64,000 bases of DNA, from NCBI GenBank assembly GCA_020746875.1, contig JAGTJL010000005.1, positions 744,001-808,000 of the forward strand, written 5' to 3'. The notes beneath the pieces are model-generated. The model did no database searches and had not been told where the DNA came from. It saw only the letters and a list, made by a program, of their open reading frames with translations. Below are positions 1 through 10,231 of the stretch, piece by piece. Position 1 is the stretch's first letter. Each line of letters starts with the position of its first letter. The position numbers and the translations under genes were made by a program. The stretch comes from Rhexocercosporidium sp. MPI-PUGE-AT-0058. Lineage: Eukaryota; Ascomycota; Leotiomycetes; Helotiales.

Positions 1-970
1 AGTCAATTTCCAGTGCTCTGGACATGGCATTCCTCGACCAGGTCCTAGAAAGACTTGGCACTTTATTTCAATCTATGCCAGGCATAGCGAGCAATCACTG
101 CCCATATGGTTGCTTGACCTGGGTGAGTCCCATACCACCGTACGACGATTGAGAGGCTGGGAAGACTTTGTCTGCAAGCAAACGACGGGCTGTAGAATAT
201 AAAGAGTCGACTTTTCAATCCTCCACCCCCCCCCCCCCCCAATTTTCTCCATGCCAGGCTTCACAGCTTATTCTCTGCCTGAATATGGGGTGCTTGTGTT
301 ATGTCTGGGGTTGTGTTCCATATTTCACAATACCTCTATTGTGCTACCTTCTACATGGACTTTGACAACAGTGTGTTGGTCAAGAGCATGGAGTATTAAA
401 GATTGTAACTTAATGTATATCATTCTCTTCAAGGCCGCCTCTTTCATGTGCGAACTCACCCTTGTGGTCTTGTCGAAACTATTGGCCCTGGGGTTGTATC
501 CATCAGATCCTACCTGCAAAAGTAGTATGTTGTGCCAGCTCACTCACCGTGAAGAGCGCTGCAGTGAAACCCGAATACGTGCAACATCCATTGTAGATTA
601 AACTTTGATAAATCCAAAGGCGAAGACAAGATACATTTGTAGGATGAATGTCAAGTCTAAAGTACAATAATGCCCCCTTATAAAGGTTACCTGATTATAT
701 AAAGGTGAATTCTTGTCCCCCGTCTAAAGTTCAGCAGCGGCTTCAGCCTCACGTTAGCCAGGTGCTAAGGCAGTGCCAAGCGAAGTCTCACTGCCCTGTT
801 TCCTGTACCAAAACCAACGCTCTCACCCTGTGCAGTTCTAGAATCCACCGCCTTACTTCCACCTCCACTTCCACTTCTACTTCCGCACAGCGACAACCTT
901 TCTTCACCACATGAACCTGCGCAGAAAAAAGAAGCATTCTGATTCTACAACGGATCATTGATCGTCAGCC
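1..970. other. Intergenic region upstream of the tandem-UBC gene
   Basis: I see no convincing coding region here. It carries a run of 15 cytosines at 226-240, TATA-like stretches near 678-704 and a pyrimidine-rich tract at about 855-890. These could form the core promoter and leader of the gene starting at 971. The promoter role is inferred from position only. Confidence 0.5.
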
Positions 971-2690
971 ATGTCGAATCATTCCATAATCCGAATTACG
1001 AGGGTATGTGTGCCGAATAGCGCATCCATGGTGGGGTCGCGAGGCTGACGCGCAACCCTCTAGGAATTATCAGACCTCCAGAAGTCCTCTGATTTGTGTG
1101 AGAACTCCAGATGCTCTGCCGCTCTTCTTTCTGGAGGTCAATGAACTGACGTATATAAATCAAGCTCTGGCCGTTGCATGCCGAGATGTCGACGTCCGCA
1201 ACGTAAAGGCGATCATAATCGGCCCTCCCGAAACACCCTATGAATTCGGCTTCTTTGAGGTTGGTCAGACTCTGTGGAACTTCGCAGATATACACTAACC
1301 TGCTCTTAGTTCTCAGTTAAGTTTGGTAGAGGTATGGCAGTATCCAACTACGAAGGACTAAACGCTGAGATCAGAACAGACTATCCAGGCAAGGCACCCT
1401 CAGTGAACGCAACGACCACGAACGGAGGCAGATGTCGATTCAACCCAAACATATATGCTGGAGGAAAAGTGTGCTTGTGAGTGGCCTCGCAGATACTAAA
1501 TGGAGAAGAGGGCTGACTTGAGACTTTAGGTCGATTTTAGGGTAGGACATATCTCCAACACAGGAAGGTTTGAGGCTGATTTGAATGCAGCACATGGCGA
1601 GGTGAACGAGGAGAGGAATGGTCGTCAGCACAAGGCCTAGAGTCGATCCTCATCTCGATACAAAGTCTGATGTCGTCGAACCCTTACGAGAACGAGCCTG
1701 GTTTCGAAACCGCAAACGAGGAGGGGGATAAGAAGAACCAGAAGGACTACGTGAACAAAGTAAGTTCTGGCTCTACCAAGGACTGGGCTGTGCTCACATG
1801 GACTCTAGATCCGTCACGAAACCCTCCGAATTTCCGTCATCCAGCGGCTCGAGGAGTACCTGGGTATTTCACCATCCGGGACCGTACAAGAGCTACCTTC
1901 GGTAGAGGAGGGTGATAGTGACGGAGAGACCGACGTGGACCGGGACTTTGATGAAGCATCCGCGAGCTTTGATCCATTTAAGGATCTTTGCAAACGCCGT
2001 TTCCTTTGGTACTACGATTCATACCTCTTGGCTATCAGCAAGGCGAAGGCTGAGGTCACTGACGGCCAACCATTCGTTCGGATGCCCTTCGAGTGCACAG
2101 GAAATGGGATGGAAGGAAAGTTCAACTACACCGAACTTGAAAGACGATTAAGACTCATCCGCAAGACGATGGATGCTGAGACCGACAGATGGGCTGAGGA
2201 GGGTCTGGTATCGAAGAAGAAGGAAAGCGGAGTCTCCTCAAATCTTCAGCGCCAATACGAACAGGTCGTTGAAGCCTACAAACGAGACAAGAACGTCACT
2301 CTGGATATTGAGTTAGTCGATAAGAATCCCTTTGTTTGGTCAATTACCTATTTCGGACGGCCGATGACCAACCTTGACGGCGGCCTCTTCCGAATCAAGC
2401 TCTTCTTCAGCCCACGTTTCCCTGAAGAACACCCAAGAGCAAGATTTGAAACCCAACTCTTCCACCACCGCATTGCTTCGGACGGCACCCCCTGCTACAC
2501 TTCAAGACGGGCTGAGGATGTCAAGTCGCACATCGAGGCCATCATCGAAGCTCTGGAGGAGGAATCACCACCCTACGATCCGAGAACAATGGTCAACCCG
2601 GAAGCAGCCAAGTTGTACTGGGGCTCGGATGAGGACAAGAAGATGTACAACCGAAAGCTTCGGAGAGCAGTTCAACGAAGCATGGAGTAA
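971..2690 (+). CDS. Ubiquitin-conjugating enzyme with two UBC folds (UBE2Z-like)
   Basis: Eight exons (971-1003, 1064-1097, 1165-1259, 1310-1331, 1380-1476, 1530-1541, 1591-1759, 1809-2690) join in phase into 447 aa. The first UBC domain contains GPPETPYEFGFFEF, an NPN motif (NPNIYAGGKVCLSILGTW) and the catalytic Cys at about residue 93. Together with the ISIQSLM..NPYENEPGFE block this places it near UBE2Z-type E2 enzymes, which accept activated ubiquitin from E1 and pass it to substrates or E3s. An acidic linker (EEGDSDGETDVDRDFDE) leads to a second UBC-like fold in the C-terminal third: a WSITYFGRPMTNLDGGLF strand region, then DGTPCY with a Cys at about residue 383, then a C-terminal helical part. 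Whether the second domain is catalytic is unknown. Exons of 22 and 12 nt surround the active site. The start was chosen as the first ATG that leads into the conserved ELSDLQKSSDLSLAVA segment after splicing. Family assignment is firm, substrate unknown. Confidence 0.9.
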
Positions 2691-3384
2691 GCTCACACTA
2701 TTTTCCATTTGCAACACATCCCTCTAACATGAAGCAGGGAATGAACACCTTGCCCAAATACGAGATCTACGAAAATGAACGAACCTAGCATCCAAGCCCT
2801 AGCAGCAAATATTTCCCCTGACTTTAGCGCCAACAAATTCCCCAGCAAGTCCAACATACTCGAGTAGGCCTACATGTGTCTACTTTGAGCCGTAGATAGA
2901 TGGTGGCCATCCTTTTCCTTCTTTACTGTTTTCTTGAACATTTGCGTTGCGACGGACTTTGAGTCTATGGAGTTCTGGGTTTCGAGATATTTGCAGATGG
3001 GTATTTTAGTTGTCTATCCTAGCTGGCTAGCTACTAGGTCGGCTGATGCCGAATATCGAATCTGAATGGACGGGATGGGCTGGGACAGGAGGGGTTGGGA
3101 TGGGATGGGAAGGGGCGTTTAGCGAGGGCAGTGCATTTGCAGTGCTTGTTGTTGTTTTATTTTAGCGAATTTCTCTCCATCATATCGTACATTTTTGAGA
3201 GTGATTATATTTTGTGATGCTCGTGAAATCTGGATATCTTATCAACAACTTGTGGAAGAGAAGCGCTCGGTGCTTCTGCCATGCTGATATTAAGGTAAAT
3301 TTACATGTGCTCGAGCCATCTCTACCATTAAAAACCCATAAACCTGACACCTCTCATCACAACAACCAATTCTTCAACCTCCAC
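2691..3384. other. Convergent 3' intergenic region with G-rich tract
   Basis: The E2 gene and the ERG26-like gene converge here, so this should hold both 3' UTRs. At 3072-3117 the + strand carries repeated runs of three or four G separated by short spacers, a possible G-quadruplex. No coding region is seen. Confidence 0.5.
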
Positions 3385-4621
3385 TCACTGGCCCTTCTTC
3401 TCCTCCTCCCTAACCCTCTGCTCCTCAAACCACCCCACGGCCTTCGTAACACCCTCCTGCAATCCCACCAAAGGCTTATACCCCAACCTCCTCTTCGCCT
3501 TCCCACAATCATAATACCGCGTCATGGTACTATACCTCACCTGTCTCCTCGTCAACTTCGGCGTCCTCCCCACAATCCACATCCCCCACTCCAACACCGC
3601 CCCAATACTCATACCCACATCCCTCCCGATAATCCAGACATGTTCCGTCCCCTTCTCGCTCCCAGCAGCCTTCCACACCGCGCGCGCAAAATCCCAGAAA
3701 TACACTGGCTCGTCATTCGTCACGAAAAAGGCCTCGCCGTCAACCTTTTCGTGGTCTAGTGGCGCGGTAGGGAGTTTGGAGGTCTGTAGGAGGGCGAAGG
3801 CCGCGAGGAGGTGCGCGTGTGCTACGTTCAATACGTAGGTGAAGTCGAACAAGTTCTTGTTCTCGCCGAGCTGGAACCCGGTTTTGTTCGTGCGGTGCAC
3901 GTTTATAATCGGGGGGATGAGCTGCACGTCGCCTTCGCCGAATATTCCTGCTGGGCGGAGGGAGCAGGTTAGGAGTCTTGGGGCGGTGGGGGACCGGTTT
4001 GCGGCGAGCACGAGAGCTTCGGCTTGGGCCTGGAAGGTATGTGTTAGTTTTGGAGTGTAGAGGCCATCTGGAGGTTCGCTGTCTAGAAGGAAAGGTGCAG
4101 AAGCTCAATTGAGGGGAAAGAAAATTGGATAGACATACCTTCGTCGTAGAATAATACTCCGTCTGTGCCTTGGCTGGAATGACAGGCCACCTCTCATCCG
4201 CATTAACCAGATCATTAATGGTATCTGAAATCACACTTGCGGAACTGGTATACACCAGCGCCTTCACACCCGTCTTCTGACATGCCTCAATGACGCACTT
4301 GGTGCCTTCCACATTGACCTTATAATACAAATCGTTGCCCGCCCCCATCAAGTTTGGTGAGGCTGTGTGGATCACAACGTCCGGCTTGGCCTTCTCAAAG
4401 ATAGGAACCAGGGAGGATATAGAGGTGATGTCGCCGTCATAGTAGGTTATCGATGGGGAGGAGTGTCTGTTGCGCGTGGTGTGGAGGTCGAGAACGGAGA
4501 TCTTACACATGTATGTGTCGTGGAGGAGATTGACGATGTGGTGACCTAGGAAACCGCAGCCGCCGATGACAATGACATTCCCGAGGGAATCCTTGGGCGC
4601 AGAAGAGGGTATTGGCGCCAT
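3385..4621 (-). CDS. erg26: C-3 sterol dehydrogenase / C-4 decarboxylase (ERG26-like)
   Basis: Two exons (4621-4139 and 4029-3385, intron 4030-4138, phase 0) give 374 aa. The N-terminus has a Rossmann motif (IGGCGFLGHH, residues about 19-28). It is followed by the 3-beta-HSD/NAD-epimerase pattern: VVIHTASP, YKVNVEGTKCVIEAC, VYTSSASV, and the catalytic YxxxK as YYSTTK at residues 156-161, exactly at the exon junction. SLRPAGIFGEGD and NLFDFTYVLNVAHAHLLA are typical of sterol-4-alpha-carboxylate 3-dehydrogenase. In ergosterol synthesis this ER enzyme oxidises and decarboxylates the C-4 carboxylated sterol together with Erg25 and Erg27. Length and motif order match the family. A related 3-beta-HSD family member with another steroid-like substrate cannot be excluded from sequence alone. 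Confidence 0.87.
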
Positions 4622-6872
4622 TGTTGCTTCTGTGGTTGGATAAATTGGGGAGTGGTGATGTGGACGTTGAGGTTGAAGAATGCTTTCCTAGGGGAAATTG
4701 AGTATCTGGGGTCTGGCACTAGCGCTGACCCCCTGCCAGGACTTGTCACTTGTCATGTCAAAACTCAACCCTGGATACTATGTACAGCTATACCAACATC
4801 TCTTATAATCTAGACGTTCATTCTGACAAACCAACGACAAGAAGTCCACAACAAATTCTCAATTAAACCCCTTTCTTTTCGAACGTTATCTATGCTTCTT
4901 CATATCACACAATCTGATCCACAGAACACCGCTTGAAGCAACTTAAAGCAGGGTAGTGTCGACGAACTTTAAATCCACATCGGAATGGACAACACCAGAA
5001 ACATAATGCCCGAGGTTGCGGGCACATCTATGTATCGCATCGGTATTTATCGTCTGGAGTCAATCGCCCTTAACAAAGTCCAATCTAGAAGCGGCTTTCG
5101 TCCGTTCTACTAATAGAAGCAAGTCCTTCCTCCTCAAACTTATGCTTACCAAGCTGATGCCCTGGTGGATTGGAGAACCAGCATCACTGATTGAGAGCCG
5201 TTCCGTGCTCTGCAAGTGTAGAAGTTTGCAGCATTGTACCGCAATATCTACTGTGTGACTTATATGACGGAGAACCATCCCACACATTTCACATGCTCGT
5301 CCGGCGGCACGTGCCATTTGAACAGACTGATGCAAGCCACAAATTCCCACGTTTTAGAAAGTTAGGTGATTTTACAAAGTACAGTTCGGAATCCCGCTGC
5401 TGTTGCTGTTTAGCTTGCAGTCGTCAATCAATTTATGAAGTTTGCTACTACACAGCAGATCAGTCATTCATTTATCGAAGGACGCCCTCTCATGTTCTGA
5501 TTTGATGCTTCTAGCTTTTAGCTTGTATGTAGCTCTACCGTAGCTCATCTCATTTCCCTGTTCCGGGGAAGCTGAAACTTTGCCGTCTGTGCCTACCTAG
5601 TGTCAATCCCCCAGGATCATCAGACGATTGTCAGCCTATGGAAATGCCCAACAGCGCTTGATGGCAAAGTAGGAACAAAGCATGAAGAATTCCCCCCAGC
5701 CGGCGGGACATCCATGTTTTAAGATGCAAATGCATGAAGATCATCCTTTATTGAGGGTTTGAACTTTGATGATCTCGGTCATCGAGTATTATTTTTGGAG
5801 GATGCGGATTCGATCTTGATGACCAATTGTGAAATGACAATAGCGCACGGGTCGTGCCATTGTGGGTACGGGTGGAGGCGAACAGGAGTCAAGACGATAA
5901 CGTGGAAACTTAGTGACCAGAGCATTCGAATGTCTTGGGTTTGTATCTTACAGAACAGATCAGTCGATATCGTGCATCCGACTCATCGAGAACTGCAAAC
6001 CCACAATCTGAAGCGATGCTCGAGCGTATCAAGGATAATACGTCTCAAGAAGTTGTCGATCCTTTAAAAGTTAGAAAAAGAGCTGCCGTCATTGGGCTGC
6101 ATCGTTTATCTCGTAGCTGTAACTGAATTCCAGCCCGCCCCCAGCCTTCTCGATAGGCATTGGCCGCAGGACTGATCGACGACATCTAGACTCTAGGGGA
6201 TATTCAGATTTCGTAAATAATACCCAAAAAGACGCCCGCATTACTGCCCAATGAGCAGACTTTCGTCCATCGACTACATCCTGGTGTCAAGCTCTTTACT
6301 ACGCAGTCTAGGAACTTCCTTGTGGCGGCACGGAAGGGCTGACTCTCTAGCTCGACAAACACATGGATTTCCTGCAGTAGCATCTCGATTCGGAACTTTT
6401 CAAACAAGGCGTCAGGATGTACTTACTCCGTAGTCGGCCAAGGGACGGGTGTGCCGTATGATAGCGCTGCTTGTAGTATTGTTTGCAGAGAAGTTGGAGA
6501 AAGGTGGTGGACACGACCAAGAGGCGGCACAGGCACAGGCACAGGACAGTAGAGATCATACTTACGAGCTTTGACCTCAATGTTCGGCTGGGGAAGATGG
6601 AGCAGCCAGGCCGGTGCTCCAAAGTCCAAACAGGTGTATGGCAGGCATTGCTCCCTGAAGGTGGTGTGACATGCTGGGCCTGATGCCCGTCTTGATGGTA
6701 AACTCGTGTACCTGGTACGTGTAATAGTGTGGATGAACGGAGTATATCCAGAAAGGCCCCTCTCTTATTACCCCCCTTGCCATAGAAAGGGTCCTCGATC
6801 AATTTGAAACTTCAATCTGTCAACCCTCACATTGTCGGAAACTCAATCTCTGATGATCCAACAGACGAAAGC
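4622..6872. other. Long intergenic region between ERG26-like and rhodopsin-domain genes
   Basis: This 2.2-kb stretch should contain the promoters of the two divergent flanking genes. I see no protein family in it. The part at 6204-6800 has two good splice donors on the minus strand and is listed separately. A short CAGGCA/CAGGCACAGG repeat lies at about 6528-6545. Confidence 0.45.
6204..6800 (-). other. Possible spliced transcript or decayed gene, unresolved
   Basis: On the minus strand there are two perfect GTAAGT donors (around 6565 and 6426) with plausible downstream acceptors (a CAG before about 6469 and another near 6374). Joining them in one frame leaves a short arginine-rich open frame ending near 6270. 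Another frame stays open across the last exon to about 6204. I could not decide which frame, if any, is translated and recognise no family. It could be a small lineage-specific gene, a non-coding transcript or a relic. Confidence 0.2.
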
Positions 6873-8264
6873 ATGACTTCAAATTCAGGCTCGATAGGGA
6901 TGGCGGTTGTTGTTACGAGTGTTGTTTTTTTGATTGTTGCTGCGCTTTCTGTGGTCTGCAGACTTATTGCCAGAGTTGGTATACTGAAGAACGCTGGAAG
7001 TGACGATATCACGATCGTCATGGCTTTGGTGCGTATCTCCCTCCTTTCGAAATTCGAGGAGACGAAGATTGGCTAATCCGTGGTTCTCTAGATCGCAGGT
7101 GGTGCCGCCACCGTGGCAGCATGTTACCGTAGGTATTTCCAAGAAGCAATTTACTCCTCCTCTACTGAGTCGGCCGTCGAACAGAGGTAAAGCACGGCTT
7201 GGGACAACACCAGAGAGAAGTATCTCAAGCTGAGTTCTCCAAGATATTTAAAGTTAGTCTCTCCGACCCCAAAACTATTTTGATATTTCTGATACCCTCA
7301 TGCAGTATCTCTGGGCCTCGATCATATCCTATAACTTATCTCTGACCTGCATCAAAGCATCCGTCATCTTACAATATCTACGCGTCTTTGTCGGGACACC
7401 AATCAGATATTGGTGCTGGGCATCCATTGCTCTGAGTATGGTCTATGGTGTGGTGACAGTTGTTACCTCTATTTTCACCTGCACGCCTATCTCCGCCTTC
7501 TGGACCTTTCGTGGGAAGTGCATCGATAGGAGGGCCATTTGGTTCTTCAATGCGGGGTTCAATATCATAACTGATATTATCATTCTCGTCCTGCCGATGC
7601 CAGTGTTGTCGAGTTTGAGGCTGCCGTTGAAGCAGAAGATCGTGTTGATGTTTATTTTCGCGCTTGGTGGATTGTACGTCGTCCAAAACTGAAACTTGTA
7701 TGCAGTGCTGACCTTTGACTAGCGTGTGCCTCGTTAGTATATTGAGATTGCATAGTATGTACATCGTCTCGAAATCTGATGATGTTACGTGTAAGTACTC
7801 GAATTGAAATCCAAGGGGGCAGAACTGACTTTAACTACACAGGGGACGGTGCAAACACGGCCATATGGTCCAACATTGAGGTGATGACGGGCATTATTTG
7901 TGCTTCCATGCCAGCGACCAAAGCTCTCGTTTCACGCTTCTTCCCACATTTCCTCTCCACGAACCACAGCAGACAGGCTACTTTCCCTTCTCAAGGTCGC
8001 TCGCACAACTTTCGTTCTGCATTGAGCGAACCGGCAGTTGTCCAGCTTACGCATATAAATGGAGATCATAAGACAGTGACAAGAGTTGAGGTCGGGAATG
8101 GAGTGTACGGGGAAAGGGATATGGAGGGCGCTTCGCTGGGCTACGAGAGCGGGAACGGGAATGAGAGTAGGAAGGATGTCTTTGTAACGACGAGTATGAC
8201 GCAGGACGTGGAGAGGAAGAGTGAGGTGGGAAGTGAGAAAGACTTGATTATCCAACACAATTAG
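6873..8264 (+). CDS. Fungal rhodopsin-domain integral membrane protein
   Basis: Six exons (6873-7028, 7092-7128, 7185-7252, 7306-7673, 7723-7790, 7843-8264) close in phase to 372 aa. Hydrophobic segments recur through the first about 270 residues, for example VVVTSVVFLIVAALSVVCRL, a segment after VKHGLGQH, and FIFALGGFVCLVSILRLH. The hallmarks of the fungal rhodopsin-domain family (PTH11/SAT4-like) are present: QVKHGLGQH, YLWASIISYNLSLTCIKASV, the helix after PMPVLSSLRLPLKQK, and WDGANTAIWSNIEVMTGIICAS followed by a Pro. The C-terminal about 90 residues are hydrophilic and probably cytoplasmic. Such proteins are orphan receptor-like plasma-membrane proteins; no ligand can be inferred. No CFEM domain precedes it. 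The start is the first ATG in frame after an upstream stop-free stretch, and a slightly longer N-terminus is possible. Confidence 0.85.
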
Positions 8265-8397
8265 GAGCCAGGCTTGGACACGCTTAATAGATCATGAAAT
8301 TTGCTATGCAGATCAAGAACGAGGGTGAGGTCGGAACTTCCGACATGCAGGCATCGCAGCAGACACGTAAAGCAGAGAGGACAGAGCTTGCGTGAGG

Positions 8398-9882
8398 TCA
8401 TGGCATTTGAATAATAATCTCGCCATCTCCACCTATCCAGCGAGCTCCAGCCTTCTTGATCTTGCTATCACTTGCCATATATAGCAATAGATAGATGTGT
8501 CCAACAACCACACCCCAGCAGTACACCCGGATACTCTTGAAGTCCTCATCTCGAATACACCAAACACCCCAGCCAGCAAGATCCCTCCCGACATACTTTC
8601 CAAGAGCATCCCAGCACCTTTGCTGCAAGCTCTCTTTCCAACCCGTGCAATCCAAAAGCCAATAGCCTCGCTCCATGTCCCTTAGGTCGCGCTTTTTGAA
8701 GACCGGACAAAAAAGGCTTAAGGGCATCCTTTTAGCGATGGCAGTAAGGTGAGGTGTGATGAGCATTTCGGCTGTGAGGTCTCCTGTTGAGGTCGCAGGT
8801 GGGTTTGGCCGAATTTCGAGCGAGTTCCACCAGATCCCTGGACCTTGGAAGCTACTTGCACTTGAGGTGGTGACTGGATTGCTGGAAATCAGAGCCGGTT
8901 GACTGCCTGCAAATCCTCGATTACTCGAAGGCTCAAGCCGAGCCCGTTTCTCGGGTCTGGGTGGGAGCGGTTGAGAAGACATTGGAACCTGAATAGCTGG
9001 AGCTAATGCTTTTGGTGGAGCAGATGGAGGATGCGATTGGTGTGATTCCTCAGAATCTGAGCTAAGCCACTTCCTTTTCAAATTGAGCGCGGAATCTTGA
9101 GTGGACAGTGGATTGTGACTTCGAGACCCAAGTCTCCGCTCTAACCGATGTCCTGGACCTTTTACAGGGGAAGGCGATGATTGTGTGAGACCGTAGTCTA
9201 GAGAGGAAGAGAGTGCTCCTCTTAAACTAGAGGGAAGATCGATACTACTCGTTTTATCACGTTGGCCCGGACTTTTATCCGGAGTCGACCTCGTGGCCTG
9301 ACTTTCTTGATTCTGGAGATATAATTCTAGCATTCGCGTGGGGGACGAGAAGACGGTCATAGTAGCATTGACTTCTGGCTGTGAGTCTGGCACTTCACTC
9401 GGTGGAGCCACCCAAAAATCTGCAATTTCAATCCCTTGACTCGGGTCCATTTGTGGAAGGTCATCATGCTGAGTAACTCGAGCTTGAAATATGGGGGAAT
9501 TGGCATTGTCCACTGCACTGTTGAATGACATCGAGGGAGAATGCAGCTCCTGCGAAAGGCTCAACCCATGCTCAACAAGGTATTCGTATACATCCTGCTC
9601 TTCGCCGCTGTAATCGTCGGGGCGGTATGATGCGCCAGATTGGTGTAGTTCTTGCGTTGCTTCTGTCGCCTGTTGCAGTTCTTCCTGCAGCTGGCTTCCT
9701 GCCTCCTCGTCCAATTCCTTTGTCGCATTTTTTATCACTTCTTTCTCAAGTCTTCGGCGGGTCTCTGGTTGAAAGCCTAAGTATGCTTCAGCCATCCTTC
9801 TGTATCGCGCATCATCCTGCCCCCGACTTGGAGCCGTCGTATGAACCAAGATTTCGATGTCTTGTCGGGCGATTCCTGCCAT
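8398..9882 (-). CDS. Conserved fungal protein of unknown function
   Basis: An unbroken frame encodes 494 aa starting MAGIARQDIEILVHT. The first about 120 residues are charged and helical (RRRLEKEVIKNATKEL). The middle about 230 residues are Ser/Pro/Gln-rich and probably disordered, with basic patches (KRKWLSSDSEE, RPEKRARLE) that could serve in nuclear import. The last about 110 residues look folded and conserved: aromatic and Cys-rich, with MERGYWLLDCTGW, VGRDLAGWGVWCIRDEDF and VYCWGVVVGHIYLLLYMAS. I have the impression of similar C-termini in other filamentous ascomycetes but know no function. Only about 130 bp separates its 3' end from the preceding convergent gene. No introns are needed. 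Confidence 0.75.
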   Translation of the reverse strand: MAGIARQDIEILVHTTAPSRGQDDARYRRMAEAYLGFQPETRRRLEKEVIKNATKELDEEAGSQLQEELQQATEATQELHQSGASYRPDDYSGEEQDVYEYLVEHGLSLSQELHSPSMSFNSAVDNANSPIFQARVTQHDDLPQMDPSQGIEIADFWVAPPSEVPDSQPEVNATMTVFSSPTRMLELYLQNQESQATRSTPDKSPGQRDKTSSIDLPSSLRGALSSSLDYGLTQSSPSPVKGPGHRLERRLGSRSHNPLSTQDSALNLKRKWLSSDSEESHQSHPPSAPPKALAPAIQVPMSSQPLPPRPEKRARLEPSSNRGFAGSQPALISSNPVTTSSASSFQGPGIWWNSLEIRPNPPATSTGDLTAEMLITPHLTAIAKRMPLSLFCPVFKKRDLRDMERGYWLLDCTGWKESLQQRCWDALGKYVGRDLAGWGVWCIRDEDFKSIRVYCWGVVVGHIYLLLYMASDSKIKKAGARWIGGDGEIIIQMP

Positions 9883-10231
9883 AGCTGCGGTGAAATCTCG
9901 TGTTCATTATGTTAATGATGGAGAGCAAAGAGCAAGGTTGAGCATATGTCTTGCTGAGGTCTTGGTAAAAGTTGTGTCCTGTTGGTGTAATCAATATTAT
10001 AGAATTCGAAGTGAGGCTGGGTGTCGTCTTTCAGTCAGTCGATGGAGGGACGCTAGTTCGATTGAGCTTAGCGTGATCTCAAACCTATCAATTCTCAATT
10101 CTTTGACATACCTATGAACCACGACAGTTTATTTGTCTCATTCGGTTCCATATATATACGTTTTGCACCTTTCTTGACATTATAACCATCTTTTTCTAGT
10201 GATCAGTAGTGAATGTGTTCCTAATTACATT
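9883..10231. other. Intergenic region
   Basis: Upstream region of the unknown 494-aa gene and 3' flank of the FAD monooxygenase gene. A TATATATA-like stretch lies near 10150. I see no gene or structured element. Confidence 0.4.

Noticed and set aside
3214..3838. Open frames on the + strand over the ERG26-like gene
   Set aside because: Antisense to a well-supported gene, rich in Pro/His/Leu as expected from the reverse strand.
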